DNA from: Ceratodon purpureus
Lineage: Eukaryota > Streptophyta > Bryopsida > Pseudoditrichales > Ditrichaceae
DNA length: 64,000 bases
Assembly (NCBI GenBank): GCA_014871385.1
Contig: CM026423.1
Location: 7,788,967 to 7,852,966 of the forward strand
Direction of reading: 5' to 3'
Every line of letters begins with the position of its first letter. Within the stretch, counting starts at the first letter, position 1. The translations under genes were made by a program, and so were the position numbers. Positions 22,717 through 35,312 of this stretch are shown here, piece after piece. Below the pieces are notes generated by a model, which was given only the letters and a program-made list of their open reading frames with translations, was not told where the DNA came from and did no database searches.

Positions 22717-24746
22717 TCATACTGTCTGCTGTCTCACATGAACCTGCACCATTATTGTCTGATTCTTCGCTTTCCTTTGCTCATCTGCCGAAACACTGGA
22801 AAAGAAGACAAGAATGATACAAGAAAGAACGCTAAGAGCAATCCCTTTGGCATTGTAGGCTTTGAAATGGGAACATGTGAAGACGGAACTCGACCAGTGA
22901 AGATATTTGATACTACCACTAACTGGCGCAGCGCTCTGTTGATAGCAGACGGTGTTCTTCTGAATAGTTAGAATGGTCAAGAAAACAAAATCTGGGTGGA
23001 AGTTGATGCCAATTGCTAGAGCAAGGTAAGTGGCCAGTGTCTGTTTAGGATTATAATTTCGGTCTAAGTAGCGACCATTATAGCCTTCAAGCACTGCATA
23101 CAATGGCCCAATTATCATGCTGATGTAGGCGGCTACCATGACCTCAAGCTGTGCTGCCCATGACCACACATAATTCTCCCACTTCAACATGAAGACCAAG
23201 AGCATCCCGTTTATGTAAGAAACGGGTAACACTCCCACCACCCAATACAATCCTAGAAATAGCCAAAAATAATTATACGTGACAATTATCGATGATATGG
23301 TGGTGCACCGCAGTAAGAGAGCACTAAACGTGCATAATCCTGCACATGAGAGCAACTCCACGGGCTTAGTTTAGCTGTAGAGCAGAGTGGTCCTGGCATC
23401 CGTTGAAGCTTCATCATTATGAGCATTGTCATTGTAAAATAATAACTACTGATATCAATGTCATGCACGTCTGCAACTAATCCATGGAATACTTAAACTC
23501 AAAATTAGTCACCTCCTGCAATTCCAGCAGTGTTGAGTGTGAATGTCCACCGCTTGCTCATCTGATACATGACAGCTCGCCCCGTGTTATACGCCATTGA
23601 TAGAAACGATGCAACAATAGAAATTTCGGGAATTAATTTGGGATGGTAATCTGGGTAACCCCGGAGGCGAGTATCTTCCAAGCTAAAGTAGGTCAGGACT
23701 GCGAACTGGATGATCAACTGTGGTCCTGTCTCGATGGCCGACATCACTGCATACAGAGCCTCCGCCTCCACAGATTCCTCTGTTTCCGAGACGCTGTAAA
23801 CATGTAAAAAAATGAATCAATGCAAAATGATAATACATAAATAAACATGTTCTCCGGAAGTGACTCTATGCATAAACCAAAAAATCATCACAACGTTACT
23901 GAAGTCTACAACTGTTGAGGCAACCATTTGACAGCCTGAATGACAAGGTTGTTTCTCATAATCAAGGATGGTTTGAAATTATGACATCTTTCTTTTAGTA
24001 ATCCTTGATTAATTATTATTGAATAACATAGAACCATTGACGGTATGCCAAGTAATGTGCAAGCTGCAGCCTCTGGTTATGGCTTGACAAGGTTAATTCT
24101 CATATCCAAGGGCTGCTTGCACATGAGTTAGTCCATAATCAATCCTACAAACTTGCGACGCTAAAGGCCAATTCACTAATTCTACACACTAATATTTGGT
24201 AACTGGATAAGAATTCGAGGACATGAAATCGGGAAGAAATCAAAGAATGATTTACAGATGACTAACTCACCTCGTACATGAGCCGGTTTTAATTATTCCG
24301 CTTACAAATCTCTGAAGCTGCACAATGGGAAGGAAGAACGCCGACCGTATGGGATACTCCTCGGGCGGGAGCTTCACCACGAAGGCTACAGGATTCAAGA
24401 TATGCTGTAACAACATGAACCCCAGGCACGCTGCGAACGGAAGCGAATCGCCGTGAGCTCCTCCCGGTGTCATCGGGTCCACACTGAATTCATTGTTCTT
24501 GTAGTAACGCCAGTACACCGTCAACACGAGAATATTGCTCACGAAGTCGAAGAGGTAAAGCCCTGCAGACAGCGTCTTCGGTGCAAACGTCCCGAGCGCG
24601 CCCCAAAACGTTGTCACCTCTCTGCCCAGTCCTTCAACAACAGCATCGTCCACAAAATCACTCTGAAACTCGCACTTCTCGTTATCGATGACAACTTCTT
24701 CGACATGAGCTGGACCTTTCTCTGACTCAGTTTGAAGATGACCCAT
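22717..24746 (-). CDS. Multi-pass membrane protein resembling XK-related (XKR) scramblases, 3 exons
   Basis: Exons 24746-24271, 23793-23513 and 23339-22717 join with phases 2 and 1 and give 459 residues. The acidic N-terminus (MGHLQTESEKGPAHVEEVV) has no signal peptide. Hydrophobic segments follow: a first around LSAGLYLFDFVSNILVLTVY, another around GFMLLQHILNPVAFVV, a pair in exon 2, and four or more in exon 3. The best family hint is ALYAVMSAIETGPQLIIQFA followed later by IVASFLSMAYNTGRAV. XK-related proteins have an E(S/T).PQL.LQ.Y core with a similar downstream helix, and FD....I(L/T)V at the first helix. XKRs scramble or transport lipids at the plasma membrane in animals. The assignment is by motif and topology only; the tail after residue 390 matches nothing I recognise. 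Confidence 0.55.
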
Positions 24747-25442
24747 ATTTCTTCAAATCAAATTCTAATACGGGCTATTAGCTGCACCGATCTAGATGTC
24801 TCTACAGCTTGTTCCGAGGACGTTACATACTGAAATGGCTTCGGGTGACAGACGACTGCAGGCTTCAGTGACCTCAAACTCATCAGGCGGTAGAATCTTG
24901 TACTCCACTTGGCCGAAGTGGTAGCTGGAAAGGCTCAATTAAGCCTCATTAACAAGCTCCCATTGACATAAGCCCCCATTGACTTCATCACCATTGACAC
25001 AAGTTGCTGATCCTCATTGATTTGATCCCCACGCTTGCAGTGCCAGTGTTACAGTGTTTCCCACTTGTTCCGTAGTTTGAAACGTTCAACTTGTCGGTGC
25101 TTGTTGCTCCATATCTGGTGTCGATCTCCAAGTTGCACGTTTACCTGCACAGACGGTTGCACATACACTTGCACTTCAAGACAAGGAAGTAATAGTACCG
25201 GATGGGCATGCCTGGATTTGTCTTGACCAGGAATAGAAAGGACAGAATGTTTTGAGAGCGGCTTAGGATTTAGGAGTAATGAGTATGTAGATTTGCTGTT
25301 CAGTTTATGCTACAAAATTTCCAAATTCCTTTCCCTTCTACTTTTCCCATTCCTTTCCAAATACTAATGTCTATTGGTCATATTTTGGATAGGACAAAAT
25401 AAAACAATTTTACCTACTTCATGTTTTATAATCTTCCAATCC

Positions 25443-25554
25443 ATACAATCACATCTAATGAGAATTTTTATGCATGACAATGTATTAGTATGAAGCAAAT
25501 ACAATCACATCTAATTAGAATTTTTATACATGACAATGTATTAGTATGAAGCAA
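25443..25554. repeat. Two-copy 56-bp tandem duplication
   Basis: ATACAATCACATCTAAT...ATTAGTATGAAGCAA occurs at 25443 and again at 25499 with only a couple of differences, so the duplication is recent. Confidence 0.85.
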
Positions 25555-25772
25555 GATTCCTACAATTGGAGATGCAAAGCAATATTCTATTTTTATCTTT
25601 TATGCTTTGCTTTTCAGTGTAGAAGTGGTATTTCTTGAAAAAAATTGGTAAGGAATGGTCAAGGAATACACATTACAAATTCCATTCTCTTTGTTTAGGG
25701 ATGGATTTTATTGATGTGATTGTGATTTTAAGAACTTGTTTGTGAGCATTCAATTGATTGCTCAAAGATCCC

Positions 25773-25904
25773 CACTAGTGGAAAAGGTGTTCTGTCACAC
25801 CAAGCCGTGACCAATTACACCAAAAATTTAGATTTTTTGGTGTATTTGGTCACTGCTTGGTGTTTGTTCATTTCCAGTGTAACAGAACACCTTTTCCAAT
25901 AGTG
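25773..25904. mobile_element. CACTA-like foldback MITE (132 bp)
   Basis: Begins CACTAGTGGAAAAGGTGTTC and ends with its inverse (CACTATTGGAAAAGGTGTTC read from the other side). The interior is itself an inverted repeat (CACCAAGC..GTGACCA and TGGTCAC.GCTTGGTG around a short TTTAGATTT core), so almost the whole element folds into one hairpin. The 5'-CACTA ends fit the CACTA/EnSpm superfamily. Confidence 0.7.
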
Positions 25905-27036
25905 CCATGTCCAATAATGGACAAATTTTTCGCTTCTGCTCAGTCTGCCTGTCTGTATGTTCAAACACACCCGCAAGTATTGAAAACCACCTTAGCAGTG
26001 CAAGATCTCAAAACCAACATGCATTTCCTCTGCAAATGACAAGATCATGTGAAAATAACTGAAGTTCATCACGACAAGACACGAAATGCGTAGACGTTGT
26101 TGACGTGAAGGATGCAAAGACGTGGATAAGACTTGAACTCATCAATTGAGGAACGACAGATCATCTCGTACCCGTTTGAACTGCTCAAAGGCAGGGAACT
26201 TAATTGAATATTGGATGACAAACAGACAGTGCCAGTATGTTCTCAACTCAACCACTGCATTCCCGTCGAATATCCGAATCTGGACAAAATTAAGCACAAG
26301 CTCAGGGATGAAGAAACTTTTGAAGAGAAATCTAGAAAGATAAATCTATTTAGATAAGACAGTTTGTTTTGTGCCACTTCAGTAAGATCGTCTGAACGCT
26401 TAAACTTGCGCACCACCAAACTCGTCGATCATATGATTTCGATGGTAGTCAACTTGGTATCTCCAAAGGGATTTAATCTAACAAATCTGCAGGACAATCT
26501 TTTAAAATAAATGATATTTCACTTCCTAGATTCCATAAAGACGGACATTGAAGATTCTCAGTACGAGACCACACAAGCAATAAAGCTCACAAACTCGTGT
26601 CAAGTCTAAAAGATTGATCTGAAATTAGCTTCAAGGCACCAAAATTACACTGCAACCTCAATAAAGAAAACCTGAAACATTTTGTTCCTCACTAAAAAGC
26701 TACTACACTGAAAAACACAATTTCCACCGACAAACCTGGAGCTCGTCGTACTCCCCAAATTCCTCATTCCCTCAACCTACATTCCAGTTCATAAACCAAT
26801 CTGATTGGCAAGAAAACTTTTAAGTAGAAAGTGCAACCACAACCATCAAAGTAGCTATGCGAACTAATATATTTGATAGGTTGATGATAGACATCAGTGC
26901 TTTTCTTTTCTGGCCCCAACTCTGGCGTAGAAACAGCAAAGTACTCAGAACCCCGTACATGCTATGCAGGAGTAGTGGATTCGCTATCCTCCAAGCCAGT
27001 CAAAATCGAGTCACCAGAGCAATCGGCCACGTGTAT

Positions 27037-28768
27037 TTATCTGCTTTCTGGGAACTTTGTTTGGTACTGAAGTGCACTCTGCAGGACGGATACAACAAGT
27101 TAGAAATCATTGTAAATTTTAACATTCTAGTCAATACCAGTCACCAAACTATCATAAGAAAACAAGGTTAAACGCAAAACTCACCATGTAAGTTGCTGTT
27201 ATCATTTTTCCAGCAAACCAACGCCCATGCAAAGCCCGTTGAGCTGCCATGGCCGCACCAGTTGAATCGAAGCACAGATATACATGGCCAGCGCTATTCC
27301 TGCATCACAAAAATAAAGAAAATTAAACAAAGCACCTGGTTCCAAAAATCCATGTAACATAATGAAGCATGACCTGTATCAGCAATGGCAAACACCTAAG
27401 TCAGTACCTCGGCATTCCAAAGAGGAATATTATGTATCAACTGCTTCCGTTTGGAACATATTTTACTGCTCATCCATGTTCCAAACGGCCACGAATAAGA
27501 TAAAGATAGAGAATAGTGGAGAAGGCTGATCAGTTGACTCACTTGTCGACGAAGATATGCTTCACGACACCAAACTTCGAGCACTCTTCTTGCACGTCCT
27601 CCTTGATGTCCAAGTCAAAGTCAGGTTCGGCCTGTGCAAAATTTGCGACCCATAAGAATATTAGTCAGTAGGAAGACTTTTCATAAAAGAGCAAAACGCC
27701 AATTTGAAGGGAGAAAATCACGTAAAAATACAAACAGGACTCCTAGGGAAAGCAACAGGACCACCGAGGACATGAATTGAAAAAGTGAACTGACCTCGGT
27801 ACTGGGGTCAAACATATTCTTGAGGAGTAAATATTCACTCGGCTGTCCAATTGCGTCAGCCGCAGCAACTATGGGGGGAACCACGAGGCCAGGTGAACTA
27901 ATCGCAGCAGCACCCAGACCCGCTGTTGCACCTGCTAAAACCAGTGGATTCTGGACAAAAAATGGTGGCCTCACTAAAGGAGTAACAGCTGGAGCAACAG
28001 CTGTTCCAAGGAGGCCAAGTGTTGGCGCTTGTGCTGCAGGTAAAGGAGCAGCAGCGCTGCAAATGCACACCCAAAGCACAAAATTTTAGTCAAGTATATT
28101 GGATAACGACACAAACACATGCAACAGAGTGTAGGACCAAGAAGTACTCAAGGTATTCTCCACCTTGGAGAAAATCAGACATTTTCAGCAACCCAACCAA
28201 AATAATAAAAGATAAAGAAGAGGACACATATTCATACCTTGTTCCACTTCCACTTCGGTCCAATTTCTGCATGAGAAGGGCTCTCGAGCGGGCGTTAAGT
28301 GACTGCAGACAAATTCACATAAGAGCAACAAATGTCAGTAAGGATTTTTCGAGAGCATATACGGTCACAAGTGCCAGTAATTGAAAGAGAGCACAACACG
28401 AAGCACAGGTTAAGAAATCATGTACTAACCAGACCCCCTCCTTCATCATCGTCAAGTTCACCAGGATGCACGCCCATGTCTTCCATGCCAATTTGGTCAG
28501 ATACTGCAGACACCTGGCAGGCAAAAAGGAGAAACAATCAGCTACCCAGCTTAACATAAAAGGATATAATTCGTGGGGCCGCAAGATATCTCATCGTGAC
28601 TTCTTACTTGATACATACTAGAACCCAAGATGAATAAATTCAAAGTGAAAATTTCTAACCTTAATTGGACGTCCTGCGAGATCCAGACCATTCAGGCTTT
28701 GCTGTGCGGCACGAGCATCCTCCAGTCTTGCATACTGTGAAATGTCCCAACAATTATATGTTTAGAAT

Positions 28769-28821
<53 letters not shown>

Positions 28822-31800
28822 TGCTTCCAACAAAATGATAGCTGCGAATGGCAGGAATAAGGAGGAAAACAACCCACGTCAAGGCTCAAAAAGAACCCAC
28901 ATAACTACCGACTGCATAATCCTTGAAGATCATACGCTGGCACAACGTGAAGCAATGCTGAGCCCAACCCAGGTAGAAATGACTGATATGCATAATAAAA
29001 AAGATGCGATAAGAAAGCCGTACCTGCACAAACCCAAACCCTTTACTTTGCCCAGTCTCGATGTCTGAGGGTAGCTGCACTAGCTCAACAGGTCCAAAGG
29101 GCTCAAAAACCTGCCAACAAAAACGGTGTAAGAAGACAAATGAAGAAAACAAATAGAACCGTAGGCATTCAACATACAAACCCGTCACAAAACCAAGTGA
29201 TCTTGACACAAGACTCCCATCACATGAAGTCATTAGACAATACTTACCTGACGTAGCTGATCCTCCGTCATGTTGAAGTGAAGATTTCCAACGTACAGAC
29301 GGCGAGCACCTCCTGAATATGGACCGATAAAGCCACCGGCAACTCCTGGAACTGCGGTAGTGGATTGTACAAGGTTCTTCTCGGCTTCAGAAGGTTTTAC
29401 CATGACCGGCTGATTCAGTAGTAACTGGCCTGACAAAGCTATAGCCATCGGAACTGACATGGCATCGTAGAACTCAATATACCTGTAGCACGCAGCACCA
29501 TACAGTTAGCTCAGCGATACGGGATAATAGACTGACACGTAAGAAATTGAAGTCTTACAACAGAACACTCACAGAACACAAATTGAAATTCAGTAATTCA
29601 AGAAGTATGAGAGAATATTACCCGACTCCCTTAGATCGCCTCGAGTTCCGGTCCATGATAAGCCGGACATCACGCACCTAATACATACGAACTGTTAGTA
29701 AGAAGTTCATAGTTTGTGTTACACTGGAAAGTGAAAAGGAGAGCCAGTAGAAAAGGATCCAAACCATGGGACTTTGACAGTACACTGACATCCTCATGGA
29801 TCACAACCTCTCATAGCTGAGGAGGTGCCCCAAAGAAGCTACTTACGCAAGTAAATCAGTTTAGCGCTCACCACAAGCTCCGGTCCAGAATCACAAAGAA
29901 GGCCACAAGTCTGACCTCATTGCAAGCAAACTCAGGTATGTGCACTGCAAAGAAGCAGAGGGTTTGATTCATACTCATGGTGTAATCAATGAACTCGTTG
30001 TGTTTCACAGAAGATTACAGAGTAAGACAGCAACAACATCCTAGTGGACCTCGGACATTCCTCTCCATACAAACCCAGAACAGAGTTTGGTACGCAGGGT
30101 ATGAAACGAGATACCAATTGCTAAAGCAGACACGCACTAGCAAAGACACCACACATACCATCATTACACGGATGGATTAAGACCTTGCAGAGCGTAAGAC
30201 TCTGTCTTAGCTTCGGACCACAGAGCTTAGAAACATTAGAGTCAGGAGCTCTTCTCTCACAAAAGGACAACAAGACCGAAAGGTATGATAAAGGTCAGGC
30301 CTCACCTTTCCAGCCCGAGAGAAGAAATCGTATACATCGCGCTCATCCGCCTTCAATGAAATCTGCATCACAATCAAGATAGATTTCCGGTTAGTTCAAC
30401 AGCATGAAAAATAGGAAAATACCACTAGATGCATTTTGACCCGTCATAGATGGACAATGTGATATAGCATGCGATATCACATCTAGGAATAAAACATCTG
30501 GGATCCTGTTAGCAGTATTCGCCAATTACGGCAACTGATGGGACCCAAGGGATATTACAGTTGAACTGTAACAACTTAGACCATGTGAGGGTGCAGGTTT
30601 GCTTCCAGGTAACTGCCGAGTTAGCACCTTTCTGAAGCAATAAAGGTTTCCTGTCAGCTCTCAAGTAGTCACAACAGGAAGTGGAAGCTTACACTGCCTG
30701 AAGCAGAGCTAAGATTATTTGACCAATCGAATAAACCTGCATGACCAGATCCCCCCCGGTCTCATTGCTGTACCCCTAAATAACAATCTCCTGGGTGCAA
30801 GGACTCCTTAAGTTCAACTCAATGTGACCACAGGCGCAAATTATTCCCAAAGTCACAAAGATCGAGTCCTGCATTTACATGTGGGGATAATCCACTACCA
30901 TCAGTTTCAGGGCAACCTGCTCGCCTTAAACAGAGAAATTAAGACCTTCAGACACGCTATCTCTTTTAGAATAACAGACTACAGATAGTTCCCGTCCTAC
31001 TAAGGGTGCTAAATGCGGGGCTTGTGTGTGCAAGTAAATACCATGTAAACCACTTCGAGATCATTGTCACTGCCACAAATCTAAGTGCAAGCAGCCGCTT
31101 ATTCATCCAGAAATACACTAGTAGAAAGATGTGAAGAAGAAATACAAGCCGACTTATCGATGTGGACATTGCAACCACTCGGTCAGACGACTGTGACAGC
31201 AACTCGGTTACACCTTGCCCGACAGGAAACTCTCAGAGTCAAAACCGTAGTGATTGAATGAACCCTAACAACTCTGATGATGCACACTAACATGTGATAT
31301 ACAGCTGCACAAAGTCAGAATTACGAGAGAAATAAGTTGACAACATTCACCTGGTATGCGAAAACTGTTCTTTGATCCCGTTCTGGGTCAGCCTCGGGTT
31401 CATTTGCCACCTGCTCTTTCTCGCGTTCCTTCAGCTCTCTAGACCGTCTCCTGTGAAGTTCAACAACAGAAATAACATCATCAGAATGGTTCCCGTGCAC
31501 ATTACGAAACCAAACCTAGGGCATTACATCATTCATAAGCAATGCAACATAGCGAACACAACCAAAACCAAAAAAAAATTACCGGTGCTCCCTTTCGCGC
31601 TCCTTCTCCCGCTCTCTCTCCTTCTCCTTCTCCCTCTCCCGTTCCTTCTCCCTCTCCCTCTCCTTCTCGCGCTCCCTCTCGCGGTCCTTCTCCCTGCTGC
31701 GGTGCCGATCACGCGACCTGTCCCGTTCCTTATCCTTATCCCTCTCCCGCTCCTTCTCCCGCGACCGCGCCTTCTCCGACGACTTCTTCACGCTCTCCTC

Positions 31801-32268
31801 CCGCCCCTCCCGCCTCAACTCCTTCTCCGCGCGCTCGCCGTCTCTCTCCTTCTCCCTCCCCTTGTCGCTCCGGCTGCTCCTGCTACTCCGCTCCTTCTCA
31901 CTCTCCTTCTCCCCCCGCTCCCTCACTCGCTCCTCTCCGTGCCCGCCGTCCCGCACTCCCCTCCCCCGCTCCTTCTCCTTCTCCTTCTCCCGCTCCCCGC
32001 CCCTCCCCTCCTTCTCCTTCTCCTTCTCCTTCTCCCCCCGCTCCCCCCTCTCCCCGCGCTCCCCCCGCTCCTCATCCTCCGCCCGCGTCCGCTTACTCCG
32101 ATGATCATGCACCTCACTGTCCCCGCTCCGCCGCTTGTAACTCGAGTTCCGCCGATCCCTCCCCTCCCGATCATTCCCGTTGCCCCCCTCCACCCCGTGG
32201 CTGTTGTTCACCTTCCCGTCGCCGCCCTCCGTCATCTTCTCCAAATACTCATACTCGTCGAACTCCAT
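27037..32268 (-). CDS. RBM39 / CC1-like splicing factor, complete, 13 exons
   Basis: A nuclear U2AF65-related splicing factor. Exons (minus): 32268-31583, 31450-31351, 30362-30306, 29677-29622, 29482-29248, 29110-29024, 28734-28660, 28513-28430, 28302-28238, 28056-27795, 27631-27543, 27299-27185 and 27078-27037; all are GT-AG and in phase, giving 650 residues. Residues 1-230 form a highly charged RE/KE-rich region that replaces the usual RS domain. RRM1 (about 257-325) has TVFAYQ and SRRSKGVGYIEF. RRM2 (about 359-432) has RRLYVGNLHF and SKGFGFVQYA. An Ala/Pro-rich linker follows, then a C-terminal U2AF-homology motif (about 550-640) with LKNMFDPSTE, DVQEECSKFGVVKHIFVDKN and ALHGRWFAGKMITATYM; RWF is the R-x-F that binds ULM tryptophans. 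The protein ends shortly after, lacking the longer animal tail. Confidence 0.93.
28770..28819. repeat. A50 homopolymer in an RBM39-like intron
   Basis: Fifty consecutive A on the plus strand, which is poly-U in the transcript, beginning 34 bases upstream of the acceptor of the exon at 28734-28660. It acts as, or enlarges, the polypyrimidine tract; length may be unstable. Confidence 0.9.
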
Positions 32269-32270
32269 GG
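31583..32270. repeat. Low-complexity (GAGCGGGAGAAG)n tract inside RBM39-like exon 1
   Basis: The coding strand repeats GAG/AAG/CGN codons for over 500 bp. This yields the RE/KE domain and produces long spurious frames on the plus strand rich in Pro, Ser and Leu. Confidence 0.85.
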
Positions 32271-32695
32271 CTCCCCCCCTGTCGCCGCTCCGCCGTGCAA
32301 CCGCAAGGCCGGGCGCGATGAGATCTGCGGAGGCCGCAACGAAACCCTAGAAGACGTCGTGAAACTCCCTCTACTCTCCCCCTCCCTCCAAGTGCTGCGC
32401 GAAAAGCACCCCAAGTCTGCCCCCCGCCCGGGACTTGGCCTGCCTGCCTGCCTGCAAGCGACCTCCGTGCCGCACTGTCCTTGGTTTCCAAGTCCCCTCT
32501 CTCCCGGCGCCAAGTACGCGAAGGAGGGGGGGTCTTGAGCCTCGCCTTTGGCGGTTCGCGTCCCTCGTTTGGGGGAGTTTTCTGGGTTTGAGTTGGGCCA
32601 AGAAAGTTGACGTTGCAAAGGGAGCTGGAGCTTTCACTTCAGGCGGTGTTGTGTTGTTGTGAGTATTGGATTGAAATTTAAAGTGAACATGTATA

Positions 32696-32845
32696 AAAGT
32701 AAAAGGCGGTTTGCTGGAGGAAAAAGGTAAAAGGCGGTTTGCTGGAGGAAAAAGGTAAAAGGCGGTTTGCTGGAGGAAAAGGTAAAAGGCGGTTTGCTGG
32801 AGGAAAAAGGTAAAAGGCGGTTTGCTGGAGGGAAAAAGTAAAAGG
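32696..32845. repeat. 28-bp minisatellite, five copies
   Basis: TAAAAGGCGGTTTGCTGGAG plus GAAAAAGG repeats five times head to tail, with one 27-bp copy and only scattered changes, 430 bp upstream of the RBM39-like start codon. Confidence 0.95.
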
Positions 32846-32849
32846 TGAA

Positions 32850-35190
32850 GGAGTCTTGTGATGAAAGATGTGTGAGTTTGTGGGTGTTTGAATTTTTATT
32901 TTTTTATTTTTTTAAAATGGTGAATCATTGGGGTTACTATGGATTCTAAGTGTTTTCAATGATGAAGAATTTGATTTTCTTCATGTGTGTTCGCAAATTT
33001 TTAAGATGGATGAAAAGTTCACAGTCTAGGAACTGGTGTATCTTGAATGTATCTAGGTTCTTTTTTGGTTTTGGAAATGCTGTTTGTCTCAAGGAAATTT
33101 TGTTGAAAAAAAGTGTATACAATTGATGATTTCAAAATTGTAATGTTAAATTTTATACTTAAATTTATATTGATTAACGTGTTGGATGTAAAGAACCTAT
33201 TTTTATCTATGGAATGTTTGTAATTATTAGTATATATCTTGTATACAATTTAAACTAGAGTTTTGTAAATGGTAAAACAAAGTATTTTTGTCAATAATAA
33301 TGGATCACTAAAAGATTGTTTGCATGTTTACTAAAAGGTTGTTTAAATATCCTGCAAAATTCTTTGATTATTTTCTTTATGTATTTTTTTGACAAAAATC
33401 ATTTCTATGAATTTATTTATATCTTCACATAATGCATATTATAAATGGATTCATGATTCCTTTTTAAAATTCAAAAATTAAAAAATCAAAAAATACGATT
33501 ATTTATATGTATATGTATATGTATTCTATTTTTTAAGTTTAATTTCAAACATAAAACTAATATATATTGCCAATGCAAGTATACTTTGACACACTATAAA
33601 AAACTTAAGTATTTGTGTGTATATTTTCACAAAATATACATTTTAACATGCATCCATATATTAACCAAACAATTTTTTATTGTTTTCTGAAAAAAATTAA
33701 GTTTTATGGTTCTATCAAATTATAAATTATTTGGAAGCAATATCTACTTTGTAAATGAAGAATATCTTGATACAATGGGTCTACTTTATTTGTGAAGAAT
33801 ATCTTGATACAATGGGTGTGTAAGGATTTTGTAATGTATGAATTCTAAATGGTTATAAAATTGAATATAGATTTGCATCTTTCTTGTTTTCCTCTAAAAG
33901 AAAATTGTTCACTAAATTAGGAGCAAATTTCAAGCACCCAAAACAATAAATTTGGGGGCTAGTGACGGCCATTGCTAGGTAAATTGATGCACTCACAAAC
34001 CCATTGTAATTACTACTTATTTTTATTCATCTTTGAATGCGCTCTGTACATGCAAGACGTGAGAATATTTATTTTCATTTTGAGTAGGAGAGAGTGTTTG
34101 CTAGTTTCTAGTGATTCTCTCAATTACTAAAAGTCAATTTTGTTCAATAAGAAGAAACACATTCACCAATATAATGAAGTTGACGTTGAGTGAATCTTGC
34201 ATCACGCAAATGAATTGCCAACAAATGAACTATCGAATTTTAAAACTTAAATATTTTTTAGAATTTTTAATTTTTAAATTGAAAAATTATAATATTAGAA
34301 AAAAATGCATATTAAAAATTAAATTTTATGAAACCAAAAATATTAATAAACATTCTTCCATAGGTGTCATGGTTTTTTTATGTTCACTATATTAGTTTCA
34401 AATTCAAATTTTGTATTCTGTGAAAATAAATAAAAAATTAAAGATTTTGAGTTTTCTAAGATTTAAAAAAAACTCATGAATGCACTTGATGATGACTATA
34501 TCATAGTGACATACTATAAATAAAATGATGTACAATTAAATGTTAAATAAATAACAAATAGATAATTTGTTTTGTTATCAACAAATAATAATAATAATTC
34601 AAAATGTTGTAATACACAATTTGTTTTAACAAAATTCATCTTTTTTTTACTTTCAAGTACTAAATTTGTATTAAAAAACAAATAGAGCTTTGCCTTGGAC
34701 CCAATGGCATCTATATTATCCTCCGTGCTACTTTTTATGTTGGTATCATGAGGAAAGTGTTTGTGTTTGATTGTTCATCACATGCCAATTCCACAAAAAG
34801 CTTCATTTATAATATGATTGATAAAAAACCATATATTGTAAAAATATGCAATGTTTTCGCAAGCTGGAAATTATTTTTATGTCAAGTCATATTCTTCACT
34901 CACTTCTAATGTATGTTTTAACACAATTTTTCTATTATATTTTTTTATATATTTGAATCTAAGAATAAAAACACAACAAGAAAGCATGCATGGATGAAAA
35001 AAATATCAACACAATCTTGTAAACATCTCACTCATTTAGTATTCCAAAAGTTCACGTTGCTCCGTTGCGTAATCCAGCTTCTTCTTAAAAAGCTGAGCAG
35101 TGTTTGAGTTTCTAAATGCTAAGAAAAAACCTCATCCCAAGCTAGCTATGAGCACCCAATTTCCTCACTTTCTTCTTTTTATTCCAAAAT
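32850..35190. other. AT-rich gene desert
   Basis: No convincing coding sequence. A 39-bp direct repeat occurs at 33758-33827 (GAAGAATATCTTGATACAAT twice). The remainder is AT-rich with homopolymers. Confidence 0.6.
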
Positions 35191-35193
35191 TCC

Positions 35194-35312
35194 TTATGTT
35201 AGTAGGAATTTGCAATTTATAGATTAAAAGTAATCAAAGCTAGAGTAGTTAGACTAACTACTCTAGCTTTGATTACTTTTAATCTATAAATTGCAAATTC
35301 CTACTAACATAA
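35194..35312. repeat. Perfect 119-bp palindrome (59-bp arms, 1-bp spacer)
   Basis: The left arm TTATGTTAGTAGGAATTTGC...AGAGTAGTTAG and the right arm are exact reverse complements over 59 bases around one central A at 35253. The element would extrude as a cruciform or be transcribed as a flawless hairpin. Confidence 0.95.

Larger units (their letters stand above)
24747..27036. other. Intergenic DNA between the XKR-like gene and the RBM39-like gene
   Basis: About 2.3 kb. It holds a 56-bp tandem duplication and a CACTA-like foldback element (listed separately). The last few hundred bases are probably the 3' UTR of the RBM39-like gene. No coding frame with domain similarity is seen. Confidence 0.6.

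Noticed and set aside
22489-22971. 160-codon plus-strand frame
   Set aside because: Lies antisense to the last XKR-like exon; no splice sites or domain.
31372-32538. 388-codon open frame on the plus strand, rich in Leu and Pro
   Set aside because: It is the antisense of the RE/KE repeat exon of the RBM39-like gene; composition is explained by the repeat and it has no domain.
34111-34395. 94-codon plus-strand frame
   Set aside because: Composition typical of random AT-rich sequence.
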